52,660 bases of DNA from the NCBI RefSeq assembly GCF_030528245.1, contig NZ_JAUMZG010000006.1, forward strand, positions 1 to 52,660, given 5' to 3'. Under the pieces are notes generated by a model. That model had not been told where the DNA came from. It did no database searches and saw only the letters and a program-made list of their open reading frames with translations. Source of the DNA: Campylobacter sp. Its GTDB lineage: Bacteria; Campylobacterota; Campylobacteria; Campylobacterales; Campylobacteraceae. The translations under genes were made by a program, and so were the position numbers. How positions within the stretch are numbered: the first letter of the stretch is position 1; every line of letters begins with the position of its first letter. Shown here piece after piece: positions 44,526 through 52,660 of this stretch.

Positions 44526-45575
44526 ATGAGCATACCAAAAACTATGAAAGCAGCTGTTTCTAAAGAATTCGGCAAAGCGCTTGTTATCGAGGAAGTTCCT
44601 GTTCCACGCCCAAAAGCGAGAGAGGTTCTAGTCAAAATTGAGGCTTGCGGTGTGTGCCATACCGATCTTCACGCGGTGGATGGAGACTGGCCTGTAAAAC
44701 CTAAATCCAACCTCATCCCCGGACACGAGGGCATCGGTAAGGTTGTGGAATTGGGCGAGGGTGTTACCCATCTCAAAGTGGGAGACATTGTGGGAATTCC
44801 TTGGCTTTATAGTGCTTGCGGACATTGTGAGCATTGTTTTGGAGGTTGGGAGACCCTGTGTGAGGGACAGCAAAATGGCGGCTATTCCGTTAATGGCGGC
44901 TTCGCAGAATACGCCGTAGCGGCAGCAGATTATGTGGGAGTGTGCAATCCAAATTTAACCCACAAAGAGCTCATCGATATGGCTCCGATTTTGTGCGCAG
45001 GCGTTACCGTTTATAAGGGTCTTAAAATGACAGAAACGAGGCCGGGTGATTGGGTTACCATTTCAGGAATCGGTGGATTGGGACACTTGGCTGTGCAATA
45101 CGCAAAGGCCATGGGGCTGAGGATCGCTGCTGTTGATGTGGCTGATGATAAGCTTGAGCTTGCGAAAAAATACGGCGCAGAAGTGGTTGCAAATGCTAAA
45201 ACCGAGGATGTGGTGGAAAAAATTCGCAAGGCTACCAACGGCGGCACACATGGCGTTTTAGTTACGGCTGTTTCGCCGAAGGCCTTCGAGCAAGCGGTAA
45301 AACTTGCAAGACGGGGCGGCACTGTAGCGATGAACGGCCTACCACCGGGGGAATTTCCGCTTGAAATTTTCAACATGATTTTAAACGGCGTAACCGTGCG
45401 CGGCTCTATCGTGGGCACAAGACTTGACTTGCAAGAAGCGATCGAATTCGCTCAAACTGGCAGGGTAAAAGCGCATGTGAGCGCGGCTGTCAAGCTGGAG
45501 CAGGTGAATGAGGTCTTTGACAAGATGAGAAAGGGACAAATAGAGGGCAGAATGGTCCTTGATATGGGTGCCTAA
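44526..45575 (+). CDS. Zinc-dependent alcohol dehydrogenase (AdhP/AdhA-like)
   Basis: Medium-chain Zn alcohol dehydrogenase of 349 residues. Catalytic zinc ligands fit C-G-V-C-H-T-D (first Cys near 39), GHEGIGKV and the later CAGVTVYKG Cys. The structural zinc site is [15 protein letters not shown]. The Rossmann motif is [19 protein letters not shown], and the acidic residue after the next strand ([15 protein letters not shown]) points to NAD over NADP. It most resembles ethanol-active bacterial AdhP/AdhA proteins. AAAGGA lies 6 bases before the ATG. Second gene of the dehydrogenase cassette. Confidence 0.94.
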   Translation: MSIPKTMKAAVSKEFGKALVIEEVPVPRPKAREVLVKIEACGVCHTDLHAVDGDWPVKPKSNLIPGHEGIGKVVELGEGVTHLKVGDIVGIPWLYSACGHCEHCFGGWETLCEGQQNGGYSVNGGFAEYAVAAADYVGVCNPNLTHKELIDMAPILCAGVTVYKGLKMTETRPGDWVTISGIGGLGHLAVQYAKAMGLRIAAVDVADDKLELAKKYGAEVVANAKTEDVVEKIRKATNGGTHGVLVTAVSPKAFEQAVKLARRGGTVAMNGLPPGEFPLEIFNMILNGVTVRGSIVGTRLDLQEAIEFAQTGRVKAHVSAAVKLEQVNEVFDKMRKGQIEGRMVLDMGA

Positions 45576-45615
45576 ATATAGGCCCCGCTTTAATGAAATA
45601 TAAAGGAGGGAAGTT

Positions 45616-46716
45616 ATGTCCATAAGAGGTTTTGCAATGCTAGGCATTGGTAAGGTCGGTATAATTGAAAAAGAGCATTTGGAGGAGGTTACTACGGGCA
45701 AAAAGCTCGAATTGGGTCCTTTGGATGCCATACTTCGTCCCATAGCGGTGGCGCCTTGCACCTCCGATTTGCATACTTGCTACGAGGGGGGCATTGGCGA
45801 GAGAACGAATATGTTTTTAGGCCACGAGTCTGTCGGTGAAATTTTGGAAGTCGGAGCCTTGGTTAAGGACTTCAAAGTGGGGGACAAGGTCATCGTCCCC
45901 GCCATAACACCCAACTGGAACGCCATCAACGCTCAACGAGGCTTTGCCCAGCACAGTGGCGGACCACTTGCGGGATGGAAATTTTCAAATTTCAAAGACG
46001 GGGTCTTCGCGGAAAGATTTCATGTCAATGACGTGGATGGGAATTTAGCCCATCTGCCTGAGGGCGTGGATCCTGTGGAGGCCGTTATGCTTTGCGATAT
46101 GGTTACTACGGGCTTCCATTGCGCTGAAAATGCCAAGATCGTCCCTGGTGAGCGCGTGGCCGTTGTGGGCTTGGGTCCTGTGGGGCTTATGGCTTGCGCG
46201 GGTGCGAATTTGATGGGCGCTAGCGAAATTTATGCGGTTGATTGCGTGGATTTTCGTTACGAGGTGGCGCATAAGCATTATGGCGCGACCCATTACATCA
46301 ACTTTACCAAAGCAAGCTTCCAATCTCAAATCATGGAGCTCACCAAGGGTGAAGGAGTGGATAAGGTCCTCATAGCAGGAGGTGGATTGACCACTATAGG
46401 CGATGCTTGCGAGTGCTTGACGAATGGCGGTATCGTTTCTAATGTTAATTATCTTGGAAGCGGTGAGCACATCACCATACCAAGAGTGGCTTGGAATGTA
46501 GGCATGGGGCATAAGAGCATTCAGGGTGGCTTGACCCCTGGTGGTCGGTATAGGATGGAAAAACTAGCCCGACTTTTGCAAACCAAAAAACTCAATGTGA
46601 GCCCTATCATCACGCACAAGCTCGAGGGTAAATTTGAAGCCATCGAGCAGGCCTTGGCTATGATGAAAGATAAGCCAGCAGGGCTGATCAAGCCGGCCGT
46701 TAAGCTTACTTGGTAG
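45616..46716 (+). CDS. Secondary-alcohol dehydrogenase (Thermoanaerobacter/Clostridium type)
   Basis: A 366-residue zinc dehydrogenase close to the NADP-linked isopropanol dehydrogenases of Clostridium and Thermoanaerobacter. It matches GFAMLGIGKVGIIEKEH, AVAPCTSDLHTCYEGGIGER, GHESVGEILEVG and AQHSGGPLAGWKFSN; MLCDMVTTGFHCAE is also conserved. Catalytic zinc ligands are Cys (APCTSD), His-Glu (GHES) and Asp (CDMVTTG). As in that group, no four-Cys structural zinc loop is visible. Where the NADP enzymes read AVGSRP, this one reads AVDCVD; the Asp suggests NAD use. GGAGGG lies 5 bases before the ATG. The gene ends 4 bases before the convergent kdsB stop. Confidence 0.94.
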   Translation: MSIRGFAMLGIGKVGIIEKEHLEEVTTGKKLELGPLDAILRPIAVAPCTSDLHTCYEGGIGERTNMFLGHESVGEILEVGALVKDFKVGDKVIVPAITPNWNAINAQRGFAQHSGGPLAGWKFSNFKDGVFAERFHVNDVDGNLAHLPEGVDPVEAVMLCDMVTTGFHCAENAKIVPGERVAVVGLGPVGLMACAGANLMGASEIYAVDCVDFRYEVAHKHYGATHYINFTKASFQSQIMELTKGEGVDKVLIAGGGLTTIGDACECLTNGGIVSNVNYLGSGEHITIPRVAWNVGMGHKSIQGGLTPGGRYRMEKLARLLQTKKLNVSPIITHKLEGKFEAIEQALAMMKDKPAGLIKPAVKLTW

Positions 46717-46720
46717 CACC

Positions 46721-47440
46721 TTAGGATGGGTTTTTGCCCATCCGCCTCAAAACCCTTTCATAATCCTCCAGCGTATCAATCCCCACACTCTGCGTTTTGA
46801 TTTCAAGCATTTTGATTTTTTTGCCATTTTCAAGAGCCCTCAACTGCTCGAGTTTTTCAGCCCTTTCCAAGGCCGAAACCTCCCAGCTGCAAAATTCTCG
46901 CAAGGCTCTTACCCTATAAGCATAAATTCCCAAATGCACCCTAAAATCCTCCCCAAAACTCTCCCTTTCATAAGGAATTTTCGCTCGGGAAAAATACAAA
47001 GCAAGGCCCGCTTTGTCGCACACCACCTTCACCAAATTCGCATCCTGCGCCTGCTCTGCCTCCACTCTTTTATAGCAGCTCATCATAAAAGCATCCTCAC
47101 AAGAGAGGGCAAAGTCCCTAAATTTCAGCACATTTTCCCGCTCGATGAGGGGCTCATCGGCTTGGACATTGATGATGAGCTCATCATCTTTGAGGCCCAA
47201 AAGCGCGCAGGCCTCATTGATCCTATCCGTGCCGCTTTCGTGATTTTTTTGAGTGAGGATGGCATCAAAGCCGTGATTTTTAGCGATTTCAAGCACACTC
47301 TCCTCATCCACAGCGATGCAAATTCTATCCAAGCCCTCCACGCGTCTGGCCGTAGCGATGAACATCGGCACATCCCCGATGGGGCGTAGAATTTTTTCCA
47401 CGAAGCGGCTGGATTTTAGCCTTGCGGGTATGATGATCAT
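46721..47440 (-). CDS. kdsB: CMP-KDO synthetase
   Basis: Activates KDO (3-deoxy-D-manno-octulosonate) with CTP for transfer to lipid A. The 239-residue protein begins IIIPARLKSSRFVEKILRPI, the KdsB nucleotide-binding opening, with AVDEESVLEIA, NHESGTDRINEA and INVQADEPLI as conserved parts. It ends the minus-strand run nadE-lpxK-thrC-kdsB, and overlaps thrC by 4 bases. The 3' end is 4 bases from the convergent alcohol dehydrogenase. Confidence 0.95.
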   Translation of the reverse strand: MIIIPARLKSSRFVEKILRPIGDVPMFIATARRVEGLDRICIAVDEESVLEIAKNHGFDAILTQKNHESGTDRINEACALLGLKDDELIINVQADEPLIERENVLKFRDFALSCEDAFMMSCYKRVEAEQAQDANLVKVVCDKAGLALYFSRAKIPYERESFGEDFRVHLGIYAYRVRALREFCSWEVSALERAEKLEQLRALENGKKIKMLEIKTQSVGIDTLEDYERVLRRMGKNPS

Positions 47441-48834
47441 CCAAGCCCCCTTAAAATTTCAGCATCCAAACCCTCCAAATCATAACTCTCAAAGGGCTCA
47501 CCCTCAAGCGCGAAAAGCCTCAAAATCTCCTCTTTGACCCCATACCCAAAGGCCGCGGCGATGCCCAGCAAATCCGCCCTCTCATCCACGCAGGCCCTAC
47601 CATAAAGCGCCCGAACCATACTCGGCGTGAATTTCGTCCACTCGGCTGTGCTGGTGATGACTTGCGTTTTATCCCCCCCCACGAGCTTGAAACAGGTCGC
47701 CGTGTGCGGATCGATTAAAAATTCACAGCCCCTAATGAAACCCATCGCCTCCTCATCCGTGCAAAAATCCGCCTCAAAGTCCTCCCGCAAGGCCTCAAGC
47801 TCCTCCCCATTCAGCACAAAAACGCCCTCGTTTTGCAAATTTTGCATCAGTTCTTTTGTGCGCGCGTCGCCAAATTTAGCAAAAAGCAGGCGCTCAATAT
47901 TGGAGGATACCAGTATATCCATGGCGGGCGAAATGGTCTTTATGAGCTTCTTGCCCCGCAGGTCGTAGCGGCCTGTGTTGAAAAATTCGCTCAAGATATT
48001 GTTGGCATTGGAGGCGATTTTGATCTTATCAATCTCAGCGCCCATAAGCTTGGCATAATAGGCCCCAAGAGCGTTTCCAAAATTCCCACTTGGCACGATG
48101 ATGTCAAGCTCACGGCCGATTTTTACCGCCGCATAGTAGTGGTAGATGATTTGGAACAAAATTCGCCCGAAATTGACAGAATTTGCCGCGCAAAGCTCAT
48201 ACCCCCTCCCCGCTAAATTTCGCTTAAAATCCTCGCTCGCTAGCAAATTTTTAAGGATGCGCTGCGCCGCGTCAAAATCGCCCCTAAGCGCTATGCTTCG
48301 TAGCCCACGGCCGTCCATCGCCCTCATTTGCAGGGCTTGGATCTTGCTCGTGCCCTCGCAAGGGTAAAGGCAGCAAACCTTGACATTTTGGGAATTTTCA
48401 AAGCTTTTTAGGGTCGCAGGACCCGTATCCCCACTGGTCGCGCATAAAATCAAAAGCCTTCTGTCCCTAGCCAATGCCTCAAGCAGGACGCCAAAGGGCT
48501 GCAGGGCCATGTCCTTAAAGGCCCTCGTGGGCCCGTGGTAAAGTGCGTTGAGGTGGAGCTTCTCTCCTATTTTTTGAAGGCTTAGGGGACAGCTTGGATC
48601 GTCAAATTTTTCATAGCTTTTTAAGGCTTTTTTGAACAAATCCTCATGGCCAAATTCAAAGCTTTCGATGAGCTTGAGCGCAAAGTCCTGATAGCTCAAA
48701 TCCGCGTGCGAATACCCACAAAAGCGCGGTAAAAATTCAGGACTATAAAGTCCCCCACCGGCGGCGCTAGGATGCAGCAGGGCCTCCTTAAAATCCACAG
48801 AATTTTTAGCATCCCTGCTCTCAACCAGCCTCAT
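47437..48834 (-). CDS. thrC: Threonine synthase
   Basis: PLP enzyme converting O-phosphohomoserine to threonine. It begins MRLVESRDAKNSVDFKEALL. The PLP lysine is in GPTRAFKDMALQP (near residue 106). LCATSGDTGPATLKSF gives the phosphate-contact region, and SGNFGNALGAYYAK follows. This is the longer (type 1) bacterial form of about 465 residues. The start at 48834 has GAGGGG 7 bases upstream and overlaps the end of lpxK by 14 bases; an ATG six codons earlier is poorer. A C8 run at 47673-47680 is present in the plus strand. Confidence 0.94.
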   Translation of the reverse strand: MRLVESRDAKNSVDFKEALLHPSAAGGGLYSPEFLPRFCGYSHADLSYQDFALKLIESFEFGHEDLFKKALKSYEKFDDPSCPLSLQKIGEKLHLNALYHGPTRAFKDMALQPFGVLLEALARDRRLLILCATSGDTGPATLKSFENSQNVKVCCLYPCEGTSKIQALQMRAMDGRGLRSIALRGDFDAAQRILKNLLASEDFKRNLAGRGYELCAANSVNFGRILFQIIYHYYAAVKIGRELDIIVPSGNFGNALGAYYAKLMGAEIDKIKIASNANNILSEFFNTGRYDLRGKKLIKTISPAMDILVSSNIERLLFAKFGDARTKELMQNLQNEGVFVLNGEELEALREDFEADFCTDEEAMGFIRGCEFLIDPHTATCFKLVGGDKTQVITSTAEWTKFTPSMVRALYGRACVDERADLLGIAAAFGYGVKEEILRLFALEGEPFESYDLEGLDAEILRGLG

Positions 48835-49735
48835 TTTCAAACCCCTCAACATAATTTTTCAAGCGCCTTTTCAAGGGCTCGCCCAGCTCGATGTGAAGCT
48901 CGATGATTTGGCACTTGAAGCCAAATTTTTCCACCCGAACGAAGTCCTTAAAGGTCAGCATCAAAGTGTCGCAGTGATGCCTAGCAAGCAGGGCTTCAAG
49001 CTCTTTTTTTTTGAAGGCGTAGTGGTCCTTGAAAAAATAACAGGCCCGCGCCTTGATAAAATGCTCATGCAGCCTGAAAGGCTTGGCGATGGCACTCACC
49101 AGCACGGCCTTGGGATTTTCTTTGGTCGCGCTGTATCGGTAAAAATCCTCCCCTTCCCGTGCCACAAAATCCGCCCTTTTGGCGAAAAATGGGGGCAGCC
49201 TGTATGCCCCGCTTGGCAGGACAAAGTCAAAATAAGGACGGGGCCTTCCCTCGAGCAAAAGATTCAGTTTGACGATGTGAAATTTAGAAAAAGCATCATC
49301 AAGCAGGACGATTTTAGCGCCCATTTCAAAGGCCTTTTCTACGCCCAGAACCCTATTTGCGCTCACTATCACGCCCGCAACGCTCTCCTCATAGGCATAC
49401 TCCATAGCCTCATCGCCACCTTGCTCAAAATCGCACAAAATTTCACCCCCGCATTTGACGAGGACAAGCCCCTTGCTTTTTCTCTTATACCCCCTAAGCA
49501 CGACGAAAACGCCCTCAAATTCCCGCGCCACCGCCTTGCAAAAGGGCGTTTTGCCCTCGCCCCCCACGCTCAAATTCCCCACGCTGATCACAGGCTTTTT
49601 AAAATCCACCCTCCTGCGAGAAAGGCTATTTAAAATCGCCCCGAGTGCGTAAAAAAAGCTCAAGGGCAAAAGCAAAAAGGCCAGAATTTTCTGCGCCCAA
49701 GAAGGCTGATAAAAATAACGATCCAGCCAAGTCAT
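48821..49735 (-). CDS. lpxK: Tetraacyldisaccharide 4'-kinase
   Basis: Phosphorylates the 4' position of the lipid A disaccharide, the sixth step of the Raetz pathway. The 304-residue protein has an N-terminal membrane anchor (AQKILAFLLLPLSFFYALGA) and a modified Walker A (ISVGNLSVGGEGKTPF, near 50-65). The family DxD-type region is present as KIVLLDDAFSKFHI, where homologues usually read DDGfQH, so F-Q-H is altered to F-S-K here. It overlaps nadE by 4 bases and thrC by 14. Confidence 0.93.
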   Translation of the reverse strand: MTWLDRYFYQPSWAQKILAFLLLPLSFFYALGAILNSLSRRRVDFKKPVISVGNLSVGGEGKTPFCKAVAREFEGVFVVLRGYKRKSKGLVLVKCGGEILCDFEQGGDEAMEYAYEESVAGVIVSANRVLGVEKAFEMGAKIVLLDDAFSKFHIVKLNLLLEGRPRPYFDFVLPSGAYRLPPFFAKRADFVAREGEDFYRYSATKENPKAVLVSAIAKPFRLHEHFIKARACYFFKDHYAFKKKELEALLARHHCDTLMLTFKDFVRVEKFGFKCQIIELHIELGEPLKRRLKNYVEGFENEAG

Positions 49736-50484
49736 AAAAGTCCTCTTAGCTCCAAAATTTCGGGCATTTTTCTTTTGAACGCGTTGCGTTGTATCCTTTG
49801 CTTTAGCATGGCAAGCAAGCCCGCATCCAGTCTGGAAATCGCCCCCTCATCGCCCTTTTCCAAGGCCTCAAGCCCCGCATCAATTTGTGCGTAAGAAAAG
49901 CCCAAATCCCCCTCATCGCTCTGATCCTCCCACAGGTCCGCGCTGGGGGGCTTGGTTAAAAAGGCGGAGGGTAAATTCAAAAAGGCCGAAAGGGCATAAA
50001 TTTCGCTTTTATACAGGGAGCCGATGGGGTTGAAAGCGCAGGCCAAATCCCCGTAAATCGTGCCATAGCCTAGCATCAATTCGCTTTTGTTGGAGGTGCC
50101 AACGACCAAGTAATCTTTCAGGGCGGCTAAATCGTAAAGCAAGCTCATCCTGATGCGTGCGGCAAAATTCCCCATGCGAAGCGAGCTAGCGCCAGCACTC
50201 TGGGCCAAAAAAGCGTCCAAAATGGGCTGGATGGGGAGGATTTTGTGGGCTAAATTCAAATCCGCGCAAAGCCCTAGGGCGTCGTTAAGATGAGCCTTGG
50301 CGGAGTGTTTTGTCGGCATCAAAAGGGCAAAAACCCTCTCCCCCAAGGCCCTCTTGCAAAGCAGGGCGACCAAGGCAGAGTCCACCCCTCCGCTAAGTCC
50401 CAAAACCACACCTCTAGCCCCAGCGCCCCTTACGCGCTCCCTGATGAAATCATCGATTTTTTTTAAAATTTTCTCCCAGCCCAT
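49732..50484 (-). CDS. nadE: NH3-dependent NAD+ synthetase
   Basis: Amidates nicotinate adenine dinucleotide to NAD with ATP. The product has about 250 residues and the PP-loop GLSGGVDSALVALL (SGGVDSA at 31-37). GTSNKSELMLGYGTIYGDLA follows, then the segment AFLTKPPSADLWEDQSDE. The glutaminase domain of larger NadE proteins is absent, so free ammonia is the expected donor. ATG at 50484 has AAGG 8 bases upstream; the ORF extends 16 codons further but without support. It is first in the nadE-lpxK-thrC-kdsB run. Confidence 0.95.
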   Translation of the reverse strand: MGWEKILKKIDDFIRERVRGAGARGVVLGLSGGVDSALVALLCKRALGERVFALLMPTKHSAKAHLNDALGLCADLNLAHKILPIQPILDAFLAQSAGASSLRMGNFAARIRMSLLYDLAALKDYLVVGTSNKSELMLGYGTIYGDLACAFNPIGSLYKSEIYALSAFLNLPSAFLTKPPSADLWEDQSDEGDLGFSYAQIDAGLEALEKGDEGAISRLDAGLLAMLKQRIQRNAFKRKMPEILELRGLL

Positions 50485-50547
50485 CAGCCTAGCCTTTAAA
50501 AATAAATGTATAATTGTAGTCCTAAAAAGCAAATTGAAAGGCGATGA

Positions 50548-51144
50548 ATGCAGATTTTAAAGCAGCCTTGCGGGGCGTATGAGACCAACTGCTACATTTT
50601 AAGCACGGATGAGGGAGAATTCATCATCGATCCGGGCGTGGGGGCGGCGGAATTTGTGCGCAAAAATGTCAAAAATCCTCGCGCCATCCTGAACACGCAC
50701 GGGCATTTTGATCACATTTGGGACAATGCGAGGGTGAAGGCGGAATTCAACATCCCCCTTTACATCCATAAAAACGATGAATTTTTCCTCAAAGACCCCT
50801 TCAATCAAGGCGTGGAATTTTGCGAGGCGGATGTTTTGGTGGAGGATGAGAGCGCCCTTTCCATCGCGGGGGTGGATTTTAAATTTCATTTTTTGCCCGG
50901 GCACACTCCCGGATGTGCGATGATAGAGGTTGTGGGCGAGGGGGTGATGTTTAGCGGGGATTTTTTGTTTTACCGTAGCATAGGGCGGTGGGACTTTCCC
51001 TACTCGGATGCTGGGCTGATGAAGCGGAGTTTGGAAAAAATTTTGGGCTATGAGGAGGATTTCAGGCTGCTGCCCGGACACGGCGGGGAGACGAGTCTGC
51101 GAGAGGAGCAGTCGCATCTGCCCTCGTGGCTTAGGTATTTTTGA
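50548..51144 (+). CDS. MBL-fold metallo-hydrolase (glyoxalase II-like)
   Basis: A 198-residue metallo-beta-lactamase-fold hydrolase. The metal motif is NTHGHFDHIWDN (H51, H53, D55, H56), followed by His in LPGHTPGCAM, Asp in FSGDFLFY and the last His in LPGHGGETS, the order of the glyoxalase II/YcbL group. The substrate is unknown; thioester hydrolysis is typical. AAGG lies 6 bases before the ATG at 50548. A -10 TATAAT in the divergent gap from nadE (about 50510-50515) would serve it. C. jejuni has the same gene beside nadE. Confidence 0.92.
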   Translation: MQILKQPCGAYETNCYILSTDEGEFIIDPGVGAAEFVRKNVKNPRAILNTHGHFDHIWDNARVKAEFNIPLYIHKNDEFFLKDPFNQGVEFCEADVLVEDESALSIAGVDFKFHFLPGHTPGCAMIEVVGEGVMFSGDFLFYRSIGRWDFPYSDAGLMKRSLEKILGYEEDFRLLPGHGGETSLREEQSHLPSWLRYF

Positions 51145-51437
51145 TGGATTTGTTTTTGCTTTGTTTTTTTGCAGGACTGGATCTTTTTGCCCTTCTGGGG
51201 CTGAAATTTCAAAAAAAAGCCGCAAAAAGCACGGCGAAAATTTACCGCCACTGCCCCTGCAAGAAGATGGCGGATAATGGCTCTTTAAGCACGCTTTGTA
51301 TGTATGCGGCGATGGGGGGGTTTTTGTATAGCGGCTATGCCTTGAGCTTCGTGGGCTTGGGGGATTGGGTGCTTGATGGTTTGTTTTTGCTGGTGCTCGT
51401 GTGCGGGTATCTGGGATGGAATTTGAAGAGGGAGTGA
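51144..51437 (+). CDS. Small membrane protein, function unknown
   Basis: A 97-residue protein with about three hydrophobic segments (residues 2-18, 50-70 and 75-92), separated by a basic stretch containing RHCPCKKMADN. ATG at 51144 shares its A with the TGA stop of the hydrolase gene. A conserved small gene occupies this place in C. jejuni. No domain is recognised. Confidence 0.82.
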   Translation: MDLFLLCFFAGLDLFALLGLKFQKKAAKSTAKIYRHCPCKKMADNGSLSTLCMYAAMGGFLYSGYALSFVGLGDWVLDGLFLLVLVCGYLGWNLKRE

Positions 51438-51525
51438 AATTATTTTTGTAAATTTGTGAAATATTTACTATGGTTTATATAGAATCTAAATTTTTAGAAA
51501 ATTTAAATATTTTAGGGAGGTTTTA

Positions 51526-52660
51526 ATGTTTAACAATTTTAAGTTAGGGGCAAAAATTTGTATCGTTGTATCCGTTTGTGTTTTATTGATGGTTTTGATT
51601 TTATCTTTTATCATTTCCTATCAGAGTCACAAAATTTTACTAAAGGAAGCAATGCTTTTAATCGACAATGCCAACTCAAGAACAACCAATAGAGCTGTTG
51701 GTTTATTTGATCAAGTTTCTGCTACTGTGCAATTTGCATCCGACAGAATGAATGCGGCACTCATTCGCAATGAAATCATTAGCGAGCAAGAAACCTTAGA
51801 TATCGTTAATTCTCTTTCAAAAACTTCAGAATTTATAGAGTATGCTTATGTTATATTTTCAAATTCTCACTCATTTTTATCCAAAAATGGTAATGGATTT
51901 AGAATGGATGATAGCGTTAAGAATATTCTCAATCAAAACAATAATAACGATGGTTTACATATTTCCGATCCTTTTCGCATTCAAATTCAAAACGAAAATA
52001 TTTTTACCATCGAATTGAGTGTCAATATTCTAAATGCGCAAAAACAAAAAATAGGAACTTTAGGAATTTTATACAATCTTGATGTTCTATCAAAAGATTT
52101 ACTCCATGCAAGACGCAGCATTTTCGAAGGGGATAGGAGATTTTTAATGACGCGAGAGGGAGTCATTTTCTTACACCCCAATAAGGATTTCTTGGGAAAA
52201 AATTTAAAAGAAATTAATCCCCATCAAAGCGCTCAGGATATCTTGACTGCTTCATCCAATAATGAAAGAGGAATTTATGATTATCACTTCAAAAATCAAA
52301 ATGAAGACTACATGGCAGCAACACAGCTTTTCAATATTCTCAATTCAAAACAAACCTTCATCATGGTCACTTTAGCACCGAAAAAAAGCATTTATCAACC
52401 CTTTTACGATCTACTTTTTAATATCATCGTCACCTCTTTGATAAGCATTCTTGTAGTTATCGTCATAATCTCATACTATGTGAAATTTTACATATCCACA
52501 AGAATTGAAAATGTATCCAAACATCTATTTTCTTTCTTTAAATACATCAATTTTAAAAGTAACGAATTGCCAAGAGATTTACAACCCAGGGCCAACGACG
52601 AAATAGGTCAAATGGCCAAAGCCATCAACGAAAACATCCTCGCCACCAAGCAGGGCCTAG
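51526..52660 (+). CDS. Methyl-accepting chemotaxis protein, 5' part (runs off window)
   Basis: Inner-membrane chemoreceptor, open to the window end with 378 codons visible. A first membrane segment (about 9-33, KICIVVSVCVLLMVLILSF) leads into a periplasmic sensor of roughly 250 residues with dCache-type features (RRFLMTREGVIFLHPNKDFL, GIYDYHFKNQNEDYMAA). A second membrane segment follows (about 298-318, IVTSLISILVVIVIISYY), and then the start of a HAMP-like linker (NDEIGQMAKAINENI). The signalling domain and receptor tail lie outside. GGGAGG is 5 bases before the ATG. The sensor half is clearly more AT-rich than the last 100 bases. The ligand is unknown. Confidence 0.9.
   Translation, partial: MFNNFKLGAKICIVVSVCVLLMVLILSFIISYQSHKILLKEAMLLIDNANSRTTNRAVGLFDQVSATVQFASDRMNAALIRNEIISEQETLDIVNSLSKTSEFIEYAYVIFSNSHSFLSKNGNGFRMDDSVKNILNQNNNNDGLHISDPFRIQIQNENIFTIELSVNILNAQKQKIGTLGILYNLDVLSKDLLHARRSIFEGDRRFLMTREGVIFLHPNKDFLGKNLKEINPHQSAQDILTASSNNERGIYDYHFKNQNEDYMAATQLFNILNSKQTFIMVTLAPKKSIYQPFYDLLFNIIVTSLISILVVIVIISYYVKFYISTRIENVSKHLFSFFKYINFKSNELPRDLQPRANDEIGQMAKAINENILATKQGL

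Noticed and set aside
48893..49633. 246-codon plus-strand frame opposite lpxK
   Set aside because: It is antisense to a well-supported lpxK, has no ribosome site and no domain; long shadow frames are common in GC-rich coding sequence.

Overview
The window is chromosomal DNA of an epsilonproteobacterium (Campylobacterota), most likely a Campylobacter species that is more GC-rich than C. jejuni. Three things point there. The gene neighbourhoods match C. jejuni blocks as I remember them: rnpB/fliS/fliD/flaG/ubiD/hemC; psd/phosphoesterase/gltX/yggT/slt/lipoprotein/fbp/metG; acnB/ankyrin/SDR/antiporter/trmA/ilvA; truA/lpt permease/prepilin peptidase/uppS/coaBC/glmU/fliP; kdsB/thrC/lpxK/nadE/hydrolase. 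There are two DUF2920-type genes with long internal poly-G tracts. Genes are packed with 1-4 nt stop/start overlaps. Species is not determined.

Layout. 1-290: 3' part of RNase P RNA. 284-3320 (-): filament-cap operon flaG-fliD-fliS plus a small unknown gene, behind a sigma-28-like promoter. 3413-6135 (-): ubiD-family decarboxylase and hemC. 6145-8604 (-): an AT-richer gene joining an HsdR-like nuclease domain to a DNA methyltransferase, lodged between hemC and hypF. 8573-14268 (-): hypF, a HypF/Kae1-like relative, psd and a membrane phosphoesterase. 14371-17563 (+): gltX-yggT-slt, overlapping tail-to-tail with a lipoprotein gene. 18094-21947 (+): fbp, a small Cys-rich protein, metG and a Mur-ligase-N-domain-like protein. 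21948-23322: about 1.4 kb of AT-rich DNA without an intact gene. 23323-34471 (+): acnB, ankyrin protein, SDR, NhaC-type antiporter, trmA, ilvA and two phase-variable DUF2920 paralogues. 34461-40705 (-): truA to glmU, one long envelope/cofactor operon. 40848-41582 (+): fliP. 41609-46716: NDH-2-like dehydrogenase (-) and an aldehyde dehydrogenase plus two alcohol dehydrogenases (+), in place of the C. jejuni genes expected between fliP and kdsB. 46721-50484 (-): kdsB-thrC-lpxK-nadE. 50548-51437 (+): metallo-hydrolase and small membrane protein. 51526-end (+): a chemoreceptor cut by the window edge.

How they work together. Much of the window is housekeeping for envelope building (psd, slt, lpt permease, uppS, glmU, kdsB, lpxK), cofactors (hemC, ubiD family, coaBC, nadE) and translation (gltX, metG, trmA, truA, rnpB). 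Motility and taxis genes are scattered (fliD, fliS, flaG, fliP, chemoreceptor). Accessory interest lies in the nuclease-methyltransferase gene, the AT-rich gap, the paired contingency genes and the alcohol/aldehyde cassette. No CRISPR array, insertion sequence, prophage or tRNA gene was seen. I see candidate novelty but no proven new system.
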